Assembly: GCA_945221685.1 (NCBI GenBank)
Contig: CALYNN010000123.1
Location: 1 to 5,143, forward strand
Length of the DNA: 5,143 bases
DNA from: an uncultured Clostridia bacterium
GTDB lineage: Bacteria; Bacillota; Clostridia; Oscillospirales; Acutalibacteraceae
Reading direction: 5' to 3'
Notes under the pieces: model-generated
Databases searched by the model: none
Told to the model about the DNA's origin: nothing
What the model saw: the letters and a program-made list of their open reading frames with translations, nothing else
Translations under genes and position numbers: made by a program
In this document: piece by piece, positions 1 through 5,143 of the stretch
How the letters are laid out: each line of letters opens with the position of its first letter
Numbering within the stretch: the first letter of the stretch is position 1

Positions 1-27
1 AATGGGAAATTTCAAAAAAGCACACAT

Positions 28-66
28 AAAATAAAGCGGTGCATATGTGCACCGCCGTATTTTTTT
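28..66. terminator. Bidirectional rho-independent terminator
   Basis: A perfect 8-bp stem (36-43, GCGGTGCA, pairing with 48-55, TGCACCGC) closes a TATG tetraloop. On the plus strand it is followed, after CG, by TATTTTTTT (58-66), the classical U-tract. On the minus strand the stem is followed by TTTATTTTAT (26-35), a weaker but usable U-rich tail. The A-rich left flank can extend the pairing with the T-tract. It most likely ends a plus-strand gene lying left of the window and also stops transcripts of the minus-strand polymerase gene, whose stop codon is about 145 bases away. This is read directly from the sequence; termination itself is inferred. Confidence 0.85.
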
Positions 67-200
67 GTGTTTATTTGGTTCTGTATTCATTGTAATATGC
101 GTTGTAAAGTAAACCGTCCCTACATAAGTGTAGTTGTCATGATAAATACCGTAAATCGAATAACCGCAGTAGGCGAAAGCACTGCCTATATATAGTTGGA

Positions 201-1601
201 TTAAAAAGGCTGAATGTTTCTCGATTTCCTTTCGCTTTTTGTTCTTACAAATCTCGGCTGTAGGTCGCTGATGCTCTCATATTCCGTATAATTCAAAATT
301 TCTTCTTGTGTTATCTGTTGTCTGTTTGTAGCAATTCTGTAGGTTGCCTCAATAAAGCCTAATACCATAAAGAATACGATAAGCTCCTTGGGACTTTGCA
401 GGGTATGCTCAAACAGCGACATTGTGACAAATCCCACCAAGGACGAAGCGTAAAGCGCCGAATATCTGTGAAAAATCTTGTCTTTTGTTTTCAATAGCCT
501 CAGCAACAGTGAAGCAATCATTATAAGAATTATAACGACAAAAATTCCTCCGATTACGCCGCCTTCAACCAAAAGCTCCAAAAACAGATTATGAGCGTGA
601 GTTCTGTCTATACCGTAGGTATCTCTCAACAGCGTATGCACATTATCCGAGCCTGCTCCCAATCCCACCACGGGATTTTTTAAAAATATATCAAAGCAGC
701 TTTCCCATATATCAAACCGCTTTGATGTGGATGCAAGAAAATCACCCTTAGGGTAATTCTTGTATCTTAATACCAATCCTACCGGAATTGCAATTGCAAG
801 CAAAACAATAAAGGGAAAAATTCTTCTAAATAAGTGCTTGTTACTTGTGCTCAGCAGTATTGCCAAAAGCGAAAGACCTACAGCAATATATGCTCCTCTT
901 GAGGAGGTGCATATTATTCCGCCGAGTGCAAGCAAAAAGCATACTCGGCTGATTTTTCTGTTTTTGGAACGACTGAAATAAACGGAGCCAAAGGCACAAA
1001 ACGGAGTGACCGTAACAAGATAAGTGGCAAGTATCAGCGGATTATCAAAGGTTGACGATGCTCTTGCCTCAAACTTGTAGTTAACTATATCAACGGGAAT
1101 AGCATCATAAATAATATCGTTTACATAGTAGTAAAGCGGATTGGGAAAAGCAAAGCTAAATCCGTCGAGATGCTGAGACATATTGTATGTAACAACCTCA
1201 AGAATGGCAATAAATCCGATAATTCCCGCCGAAAGATTAATAAGCGTAATTGCATTTTTCAGCTTCCGCTTTGTGTTTACCGTATTTGCAACATAAACAT
1301 ATATTAAAAAGCAACCCATCCATAAAAGACCTATCAGTGCGGAAAGCAGGTGAGTTTTGCTCCAGAATGCCGATATAATCATATAGCACATATATATTAA
1401 AAATATTTTTCCTGTTTCGCCTAAAAGAGCTTTTTTATTGATTTTGCTCCAATAAACCTTAAACACAACAAAGCTTATTAAAAGCAGTATAAGACTCAAA
1501 TATTCGGGAAGAAGCGGAAAAAGCAAAAGGGTAATCAAAAGCCAATACCAAGCTGTCTTTTTCGGATAATCCCTTTTAAGCCTTTGTATTCTTTCTTTCA
1601 T
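201..1601 (-). CDS. O-antigen ligase/polymerase (Wzy/WaaL) family membrane protein
   Basis: Complete 466-residue integral membrane protein. I count about 11-12 hydrophobic segments: near 18-50 (probably two), 64-80, 87-105, 118-138, 186-207, 218-250 (two), 258-278, 345-369, 380-398 and 405-424. The family signature is visible: an STFDNP motif (183-188) before a membrane span, a TSSRGAY motif (232-238), and a long outside loop (about 280-344) ending in THAHNLFLELLVEGG (334-348), whose His pair is typical of the polymerase/ligase active-site loop. Family members join lipid-linked polysaccharide units, or transfer glycans to an acceptor, on the outer face of the membrane. In a Gram-positive host the likely role is capsule or exopolysaccharide polymerisation; substrate and true O-antigen function cannot be read. 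The C-terminal 40 residues form a basic, polar tail. The ATG at 1599-1601 is preceded by GAGGA with a 6-base spacer. No other polysaccharide gene lies in view, so it may be an isolated gene. It is transcribed away from the foldase genes. Confidence 0.85.
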   Translation of the reverse strand: MKERIQRLKRDYPKKTAWYWLLITLLLFPLLPEYLSLILLLISFVVFKVYWSKINKKALLGETGKIFLIYMCYMIISAFWSKTHLLSALIGLLWMGCFLIYVYVANTVNTKRKLKNAITLINLSAGIIGFIAILEVVTYNMSQHLDGFSFAFPNPLYYYVNDIIYDAIPVDIVNYKFEARASSTFDNPLILATYLVTVTPFCAFGSVYFSRSKNRKISRVCFLLALGGIICTSSRGAYIAVGLSLLAILLSTSNKHLFRRIFPFIVLLAIAIPVGLVLRYKNYPKGDFLASTSKRFDIWESCFDIFLKNPVVGLGAGSDNVHTLLRDTYGIDRTHAHNLFLELLVEGGVIGGIFVVIILIMIASLLLRLLKTKDKIFHRYSALYASSLVGFVTMSLFEHTLQSPKELIVFFMVLGFIEATYRIATNRQQITQEEILNYTEYESISDLQPRFVRTKSERKSRNIQPF

Positions 1602-1607
1602 AATCTG

Positions 1608-1612
1608 TCCTC
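1608..1612 (-). promoter_or_regulatory. Ribosome binding site of the Wzy/WaaL-family gene
   Basis: On the minus strand the sequence reads GAGGA, then six bases, then the ATG at 1599-1601. This is a good Shine-Dalgarno match at a normal distance and fixes the start codon; no better upstream start is seen. Confidence 0.75.
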
Positions 1613-1633
1613 ATTGTATAATAATTAATCTAA

Positions 1634-1639
1634 ATTATA
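1634..1639 (-). promoter_or_regulatory. Candidate -10 box for the Wzy/WaaL-family gene
   Basis: On the minus strand there is a perfect TATAAT, placed so that transcription would begin near 1627 and leave a leader of about 26 bases carrying the ribosome binding site. The -35 position (around 1656-1662) matches consensus poorly (TTATGT or ATTATG), so the promoter may be weak or depend on an activator. In such AT-rich DNA a TATAAT can also occur by chance. Confidence 0.45.
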
Positions 1640-1688
1640 CTCTTTGAATTTACTCACATAATACTACAACAACATCATTTTTGCAAGA

Positions 1689-1719
1689 GGAAACATTTCC
1701 GCCTGCCGTTTTTGGGCGG
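1689..1719. repeat. Overlapping inverted repeats in the divergent intergenic region
   Basis: Two inverted repeats lie in a GC-rich island inside AT-rich intergenic DNA. The first is GGAAA-CA-TTTCC (1689-1700). The second pairs CCGCC (1699-1703) with GGCGG (1715-1719) across an 11-base loop, and the two share two bases. No T-tract follows directly, so a terminator is unlikely. The site lies about 50 bases upstream of the -10 box of the minus-strand gene and about 63 bases upstream of the plus-strand -35 box, a possible place for a regulator between divergent promoters. No regulator can be named. Confidence 0.35.
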
Positions 1720-1771
1720 TGCTCGTGTGTAATACTTTACAGTGAGTTTACATTTTTTTAATAACTCTCTT

Positions 1772-1783
1772 AACAAATTTGTT
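1772..1783. promoter_or_regulatory. Perfect 12-bp palindrome overlapping the foldase -35 box (possible operator)
   Basis: AACAAATTTGTT is its own reverse complement and shares its last two bases with the TTGAAA -35 hexamer. A dimeric repressor bound here would compete with RNA polymerase. The palindrome is seen directly; operator function is inference, and AT-only palindromes arise fairly easily by chance. Confidence 0.35.
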
Positions 1784-1810
1784 GAAAATGTTCTACAATT
1801 ATAGTATAAT
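1782..1810 (+). promoter_or_regulatory. Near-consensus sigma-A promoter for the parvulin genes
   Basis: TTGAAA (1782-1787) and a perfect TATAAT (1805-1810) are separated by exactly 17 bases, the ideal vegetative sigma-factor arrangement. The predicted transcription start is near 1817, giving a leader of about 28 bases before the ATG at 1845. The promoter lies downstream of an in-frame TTG at 1779, which rules that codon out as the real start. It probably drives the first foldase gene and, by readthrough, the second. Confidence 0.85.
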
Positions 1811-1833
1811 AATTCAGTATCTATTATCATATA

Positions 1834-1837
1834 GGAG
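1834..1837 (+). promoter_or_regulatory. Ribosome binding site that sets the start of the first foldase gene
   Basis: GGAG lies 7 bases before the ATG at 1845-1847. Together with the promoter at 1782-1810 it decides the start: the reading frame is open further upstream, but those codons lie within the promoter and have no ribosome binding site. Confidence 0.85.
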
Positions 1838-1844
1838 TGTTATT

Positions 1845-3794
1845 ATGGACGAAAAAAAGTATGATGCCGAATTAAACGGCGTCGAAGAAGAAAATAAAAC
1901 GGATGTGCTTCCAAGCGAAAATATATCCGAGGCACAGGGCGAAGAAGGCATTGTCGCAGATAACGGCGAGGCTACTGCCAAAGAAGCCGAGGAGCATTAT
2001 GATACTACCATAAGCGGCGTGGGTGTAAATTACGAAAATAACGATAACTGGGAGTTTGAGGCAGAGGCGCCTACTCTTGCAGATGATTTTTTGCAGCTTG
2101 ACGGAGTAGGTGAAGAAGCAGAAGCGAACGAAGAAAAAGAAGCTCATACCCCTGCTTCTCAAGAAAACGGCAGCCAAATCGTTATTAATAAGGAGCCGCT
2201 GAAATTTATTCCGCTGGCAATTTTTGTTGCAGCCTGTATTGCAGTAATAAGTGTTTTCAGCGTTCGCTACTTTACCGTTCCAAACGGAAAGGAAGGCAAA
2301 TATATGAATCCCGGCTCCGTTGTTGCAACGGTAGAAGACACAAAGGTCAGCACCGGTATGTTTAATTATTACTATTCATCTATTGTAAAGTATTATGAAA
2401 GCTACGCTTCATATTTTGGACTCGATACATCGTCGGATTATTCTACTCAATATACAACAGATGACGAAGGAAACAAGGTTAGCTGGTCGGAATTTTTTGA
2501 GAATGAAGTGTTTGAAGAAATTAAGTATACAACTGTTCTTTATTCAAACGGATTAAAGGCAGGAGTTACCCTTACCAAAGATCAGCAGGAAACCATTGAC
2601 GACCAAATGGAAACCTTTAAAACCAGCGCCTCTGAAGCCGGTGTCAGCCTCGATGAATATATTTCCTCTCAATACGGCGAATACTGCACCGAGGATACTC
2701 TGCGCTTAATGCTTGAACAGTATTATATCACCATAAACTATCAGGGTATGCTTTCTTCCTCAAAGCAGCCTACAGATGACGAGATACAAAAATACTACAG
2801 TGAGCACGAAAATGAGTTTAAGTCGATTAATTTCAGCTATTTGGCATTCGACTATGATACAACCTCCGATGATACCAAGAAAGAATCCCAAAAAAAAGTT
2901 GATAAATATTTTAAGAAAATAACCGACAGAGATTCAATAATGGATTTAGTGCCTGAGGTTTATTCGGATTATATTGAAAACGATACGAAATCAATAATGG
3001 AAAACGACAGCTCCCTTACCGAAGCGCAGGCAAAGAAAAGCGCAATCGAAAACTACGAAAGCAGTGTTGACTATTCGATTGAAGGCTCTTCCCAAACTCC
3101 CTTTGATGCGGAAACAACCGAGTGGCTCTTCAGCGACAGCACAAAGGTAGGAGAAAAAAAGTGCTATATTAATGAGTCTGCAGGTTATGCTTATCTTATT
3201 TTGAAAACAGAAATGGCAACTGCCGATGAAACCGAAACCTATTCGGTAAGGCATATTTTGATAATGCCTCGTGATGAAGACGGAAAAACAGATACTACAG
3301 GCGAAAAAACCTTTACCGACGAGCAGTGGCAGGAGGCTGAAAAGAAAGCTAATGAGGTTTACGAAACCTTTAATAAGGGCGATAAAACCGAATATAGCTT
3401 TGCTTTGCTGGCAGAGCAGTACAGCGATGATACGGCTTCTTTGTCCTCAAGCGGAACCAACGGAGTTTTCGGCGGACTTTGCGAAGCAATACCCGTAACC
3501 GAAAATTATGTTGCAGAGTTTAAAAATTGGTGCATTGACGACAGTCGTAAGTACGGTGACACCGATATTGTTAAATCACAGTACGGCTATCACATTATGT
3601 TCTTTGTAAACGATACCGAGGCTTATAAGGCATCAGTAATTTCAACTATAAGACAAAATAACCTTGAAAAGCTTGTTGAGGATGCTGAGCAAACCCTTAA
3701 CAGAAAACGAATTGACAAGGCAATAAGCATTTACAATGCTTCAAAAAGCACTGCTTCAGAAAGTGCTGATTCAGCCTTACAGTCCGCAGAATAA
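1845..3794 (+). CDS. Membrane-anchored parvulin-type peptidyl-prolyl cis-trans isomerase (PrsA/SurA-like foldase)
   Basis: Complete 649-residue protein that should help exported proteins fold by catalysing cis-trans isomerisation of X-Pro bonds on the outer face of the membrane. Order of parts: a very acidic cytoplasmic tail (1-117; I count 34 Asp/Glu against 7 Lys in residues 1-120), one membrane span (about 121-140), a SurA_N/PrsA-like helical chaperone region (about 159-305), the linker PTDDEIQKYYSEHENEF (309-325), a degenerate parvulin-like module (about 327-460), and a parvulin domain (about 466-590). The last contains VRHILI (468-473), ALLAEQYSDD, GDTDIV (571-576) and YGYHIMFF (580-587); the conserved His residues at 470 and 583 are both present. 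A polar helical tail follows. Unlike classical PrsA there is no lipobox, so the anchor is a single uncleaved signal-anchor with the N terminus inside. The F..WC.D..R..GDT pattern is common in clostridial parvulins as I recall them. It is followed 80 bases later by a paralogue. Isomerase assignment is strong; client proteins are unknown. Confidence 0.88.
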   Translation: MDEKKYDAELNGVEEENKTDVLPSENISEAQGEEGIVADNGEATAKEAEEHYDTTISGVGVNYENNDNWEFEAEAPTLADDFLQLDGVGEEAEANEEKEAHTPASQENGSQIVINKEPLKFIPLAIFVAACIAVISVFSVRYFTVPNGKEGKYMNPGSVVATVEDTKVSTGMFNYYYSSIVKYYESYASYFGLDTSSDYSTQYTTDDEGNKVSWSEFFENEVFEEIKYTTVLYSNGLKAGVTLTKDQQETIDDQMETFKTSASEAGVSLDEYISSQYGEYCTEDTLRLMLEQYYITINYQGMLSSSKQPTDDEIQKYYSEHENEFKSINFSYLAFDYDTTSDDTKKESQKKVDKYFKKITDRDSIMDLVPEVYSDYIENDTKSIMENDSSLTEAQAKKSAIENYESSVDYSIEGSSQTPFDAETTEWLFSDSTKVGEKKCYINESAGYAYLILKTEMATADETETYSVRHILIMPRDEDGKTDTTGEKTFTDEQWQEAEKKANEVYETFNKGDKTEYSFALLAEQYSDDTASLSSSGTNGVFGGLCEAIPVTENYVAEFKNWCIDDSRKYGDTDIVKSQYGYHIMFFVNDTEAYKASVISTIRQNNLEKLVEDAEQTLNRKRIDKAISIYNASKSTASESADSALQSAE

Positions 3795-3857
3795 AAATTT
3801 TACTTGTATTATTCTTTAATATAGTGTAAAATAATCTTTGAAATATTTATTATCACA

Positions 3858-3864
3858 AAAGGAT
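3858..3864 (+). promoter_or_regulatory. Ribosome binding site of the second foldase gene
   Basis: AAAGGAT precedes the ATG at 3875-3877 with a 10-base spacer, slightly long but acceptable; a weaker AAAGAG (3867-3872) sits nearly against the start. The ATG at 3863 is followed at once by TAA and is not a start. In the 80-base gap no strong terminator is seen. A weak promoter-like pair, TTGTAT (3804-3809) and TAAAAT (3827-3832) with a 17-base spacer, could give extra transcription, so an operon with optional internal promoter is likely. Confidence 0.6.
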
Positions 3865-3874
3865 GTAAAGAGAA

Positions 3875-5098
3875 ATGGCAAAAAAAGAATTAAATGAGGA
3901 TTTGCTTACCGGCGGAAGTTTGGGCGGTGAGGATAAAAAAGCGGCTAAGGAGGCTGCTAAAAAAGCCAAGAAGCTTGCTAAGGAGCAAAAGATAAAAGAA
4001 AAGAACGAAGCAAAACGCGCGGCTATCAAGGCTGAAATTGATAAGCTTAAGGAAAAAAGAGCCGCAAGCGAAAGCGAAAAGGAAAAGGAGGAGCTTTCCA
4101 AAAAAATCAAAGCTCTTTCCGATAAATATTCTTCCGTAGGAAGCTCTGCAGGCATCAGCATTTCAAAAAGAACCAAAAAGGTAATTCAGTCCGTTGTCTG
4201 CGTTGTAATTGTTGTTGCACTTCTTGCAACCTATTTTTGCACAGGTGCAGTAAGAAAAGGCTTTATTTCTTACACAGGCTTGCCGGCAAAGGCTACTACG
4301 GCTGTTACCGTAACAAACGGTACCCAAAAGGCAAATGTAAAGGTAGAAACATATAATTTTTATTTCGCCTCAACCTATAATACTCTCCAGTCACAGCAGT
4401 CAACCTATGAGCAGTACGGAATCAGCCTTGAGGACTCAGGTCTTAATGTTGATTTTTCAAAGGAGCTTTCAAAGCAGGAGTATGTTGACGAGGACAACAA
4501 AACAATTACTTGGGCAGAGCATATTCAGGACCTTGTTGTTGAAGCAATAGAGGATACATATACCTATTACCTTGCCGCTGTTGAGGCAAATGACGGCAAA
4601 GAGCCTGAAATTACCGACGAGCAGAAGCAAGAGCTTGAAGATACTCTTAAGCAATACGAGGAGCAGGCAAATCAATACGGATATACTCTTTCAGGCTATC
4701 TTGTAAAGGCTATGGGTAAGGGCGTTACTGAAAAGGTGTTTACCCGTGAGCTTACAAGGCAGTACATTGCTCAAAACTATCAGGAGCAGCTTTCCGATCC
4801 TTCAAGCAGAGAATATACAGACGAAGATATTAACGCCTATAAGGATGAGCATCTTGATGATCTTAAAACCGTAGATGTCAAGATTTTTGAGTGCGATAAT
4901 GAGGATAATGCAAAGGCTTTCAAAAAAGCATTAAAAGCAGACGGCTCTAACTTCGCCGATTTGTGTGTAAAATATTCAACCTCCGATTTCGAAAAGGAAG
5001 GATATGAGGATGAGGGATATTCAACAGTTTACGGCGTTACAAGAGAATTTCTTATAAATAATTCTTATGCCATAGCCGCCGCAGTTGAAGAAGAGGAT
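3875..5098 (+). CDS. Second membrane-anchored foldase, SurA_N/parvulin type, 3' truncated by contig end
   Basis: The first 408 codons are genomic; the gene continues beyond the window. The apparent ending LSLIHI-stop is translated adapter and must be removed. Parts visible: a Lys/Ala/Glu-rich cytoplasmic tail (1-102; I count 30 Lys/Arg and 18 Asp/Glu), probably coiled coil from about 20 to 88; one membrane span (about 104-124); an extracellular SurA_N/PrsA-like helical region (about 150-305); the linker EYTDEDINAYKDEHLDDLK (313-331); and the start of a parvulin-like module with NFADLCVKYSTSDF (359-372). The VRHIL-type catalytic His is absent: the equivalent strand reads VDVKIF (333-338). This matches the inactive first module of the upstream gene, so a catalytic module may lie in the missing part. 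Its layout aligns with the upstream protein (for example ITWAEHI against VSWSEFF, W213 and W214), marking an ancient tandem duplication. Role inferred: folding or holding of exported proteins at the membrane. Whether the whole protein is an active isomerase cannot be decided here. Confidence 0.8.
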
Positions 5099-5143
5099 CT
5101 GTCTCTTATACACATCTGACGCTGCCGACGATCTTACGCGTGT
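5099..5143. other. Nextera (Tn5) sequencing adapter left on the contig end
   Basis: Not genomic. 5099-5117 is the 19-base Tn5 mosaic end CTGTCTCTTATACACATCT. 5118-5131 is GACGCTGCCGACGA, the rest of the complement of the Nextera read-1 primer. 5132-5139 (TCTTACGC) sits in the i5 index position, and its reverse complement GCGTAAGA is, from memory, the i5 index numbered 517. 5140-5143 (GTGT) begins the P5 primer region. The order mosaic end, primer, 8-base index, P5 is that of read-through from a short library insert, which the assembler failed to trim. The last base to trust is 5098, give or take a base or two of chance match. Confidence 0.97.

Noticed and set aside
760..981. A 73-codon plus-strand frame within the polymerase gene.
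   Set aside because: Antisense to a well-supported membrane protein with family motifs; no ribosome binding site or recognisable product.
1872..2177. A 101-codon minus-strand frame rich in Phe.
   Set aside because: Antisense shadow of the acidic tail of the first foldase (GAA and GAAA runs become TTC/TTT). No start signals.
3797..3832. A terminator between the two foldase genes: ATTTTAC (3797-3803) pairs with GTAAAAT (3826-3832).
   Set aside because: The stem is only 7 bp with one GC pair, the loop is 22 bases, and no T-tract follows; it would not stop transcription reliably.
3853..4176. A 107-codon minus-strand frame encoding a Ser/Leu/Ala-rich hydrophobic protein.
   Set aside because: It is the mirror of the Lys/Glu/Ala-rich tail of the second foldase; antisense of AAR/GAR codons gives Leu/Phe/Ser runs. 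No separate ribosome binding site or family resemblance.
5099..5117. A genuine Tn5-like transposon end in the genome.
   Set aside because: The mosaic end is followed by the Nextera primer complement, an index-sized 8-mer and the start of P5, which is library adapter and not a transposon interior.
1..5143. CRISPR array, tRNA, rRNA, riboswitch, toxin-antitoxin or phage genes.
   Set aside because: No regularly spaced repeats, no cloverleaf or conserved rRNA segments, and leaders of only about 26-28 bases leave no room for a riboswitch. All long frames are accounted for by the three genes.

Overview
The window looks like the end of an assembled contig from a low-GC, Gram-positive anaerobe, probably a gut Clostridium relative (Oscillospiraceae/Lachnospiraceae type). 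This is inferred from AT-rich DNA, strong GGAG-type ribosome binding sites, a textbook sigma-A promoter, and parvulin foldases of the single-span, membrane-anchored type seen in clostridia. The species cannot be named from the sequence. The last 45 bases (5099-5143) are not genomic: they are Illumina Nextera adapter, index and the start of the P5 primer site.

Layout. 1-200 holds a bidirectional rho-independent terminator (about 28-66) and otherwise no convincing gene. 201-1601 (minus) is a complete multi-pass membrane protein of the O-antigen ligase/polymerase (Wzy/WaaL) family. 1602-1844 is a divergent control region with a -10 box for the minus-strand gene, GC-rich inverted repeats and a near-consensus promoter with a palindrome over its -35 box for the plus-strand genes. 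1845-3794 (plus) is a complete 649-residue membrane-anchored parvulin-type peptidyl-prolyl isomerase. An 80-base AT-rich gap follows. 3875-5098 (plus) is the first 408 codons of a second, paralogous membrane-anchored foldase, cut off by the contig end and the adapter.

How it fits together. The two plus-strand genes encode tandem relatives with the same plan: cytoplasmic charged tail, one membrane span, extracellular SurA_N/PrsA-like chaperone region, then parvulin modules. The tails are opposite in character: strongly acidic in the first protein, and Lys/Ala-rich, basic and probably coiled-coil in the second. They may act together at the outer face of the membrane in folding exported proteins. 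The divergent polysaccharide gene also acts at the cell envelope, but a functional link to the foldases is only suggested by position. Nothing here requires a new defence or mobile system; the most interesting biology is the foldase pair with complementary tails.
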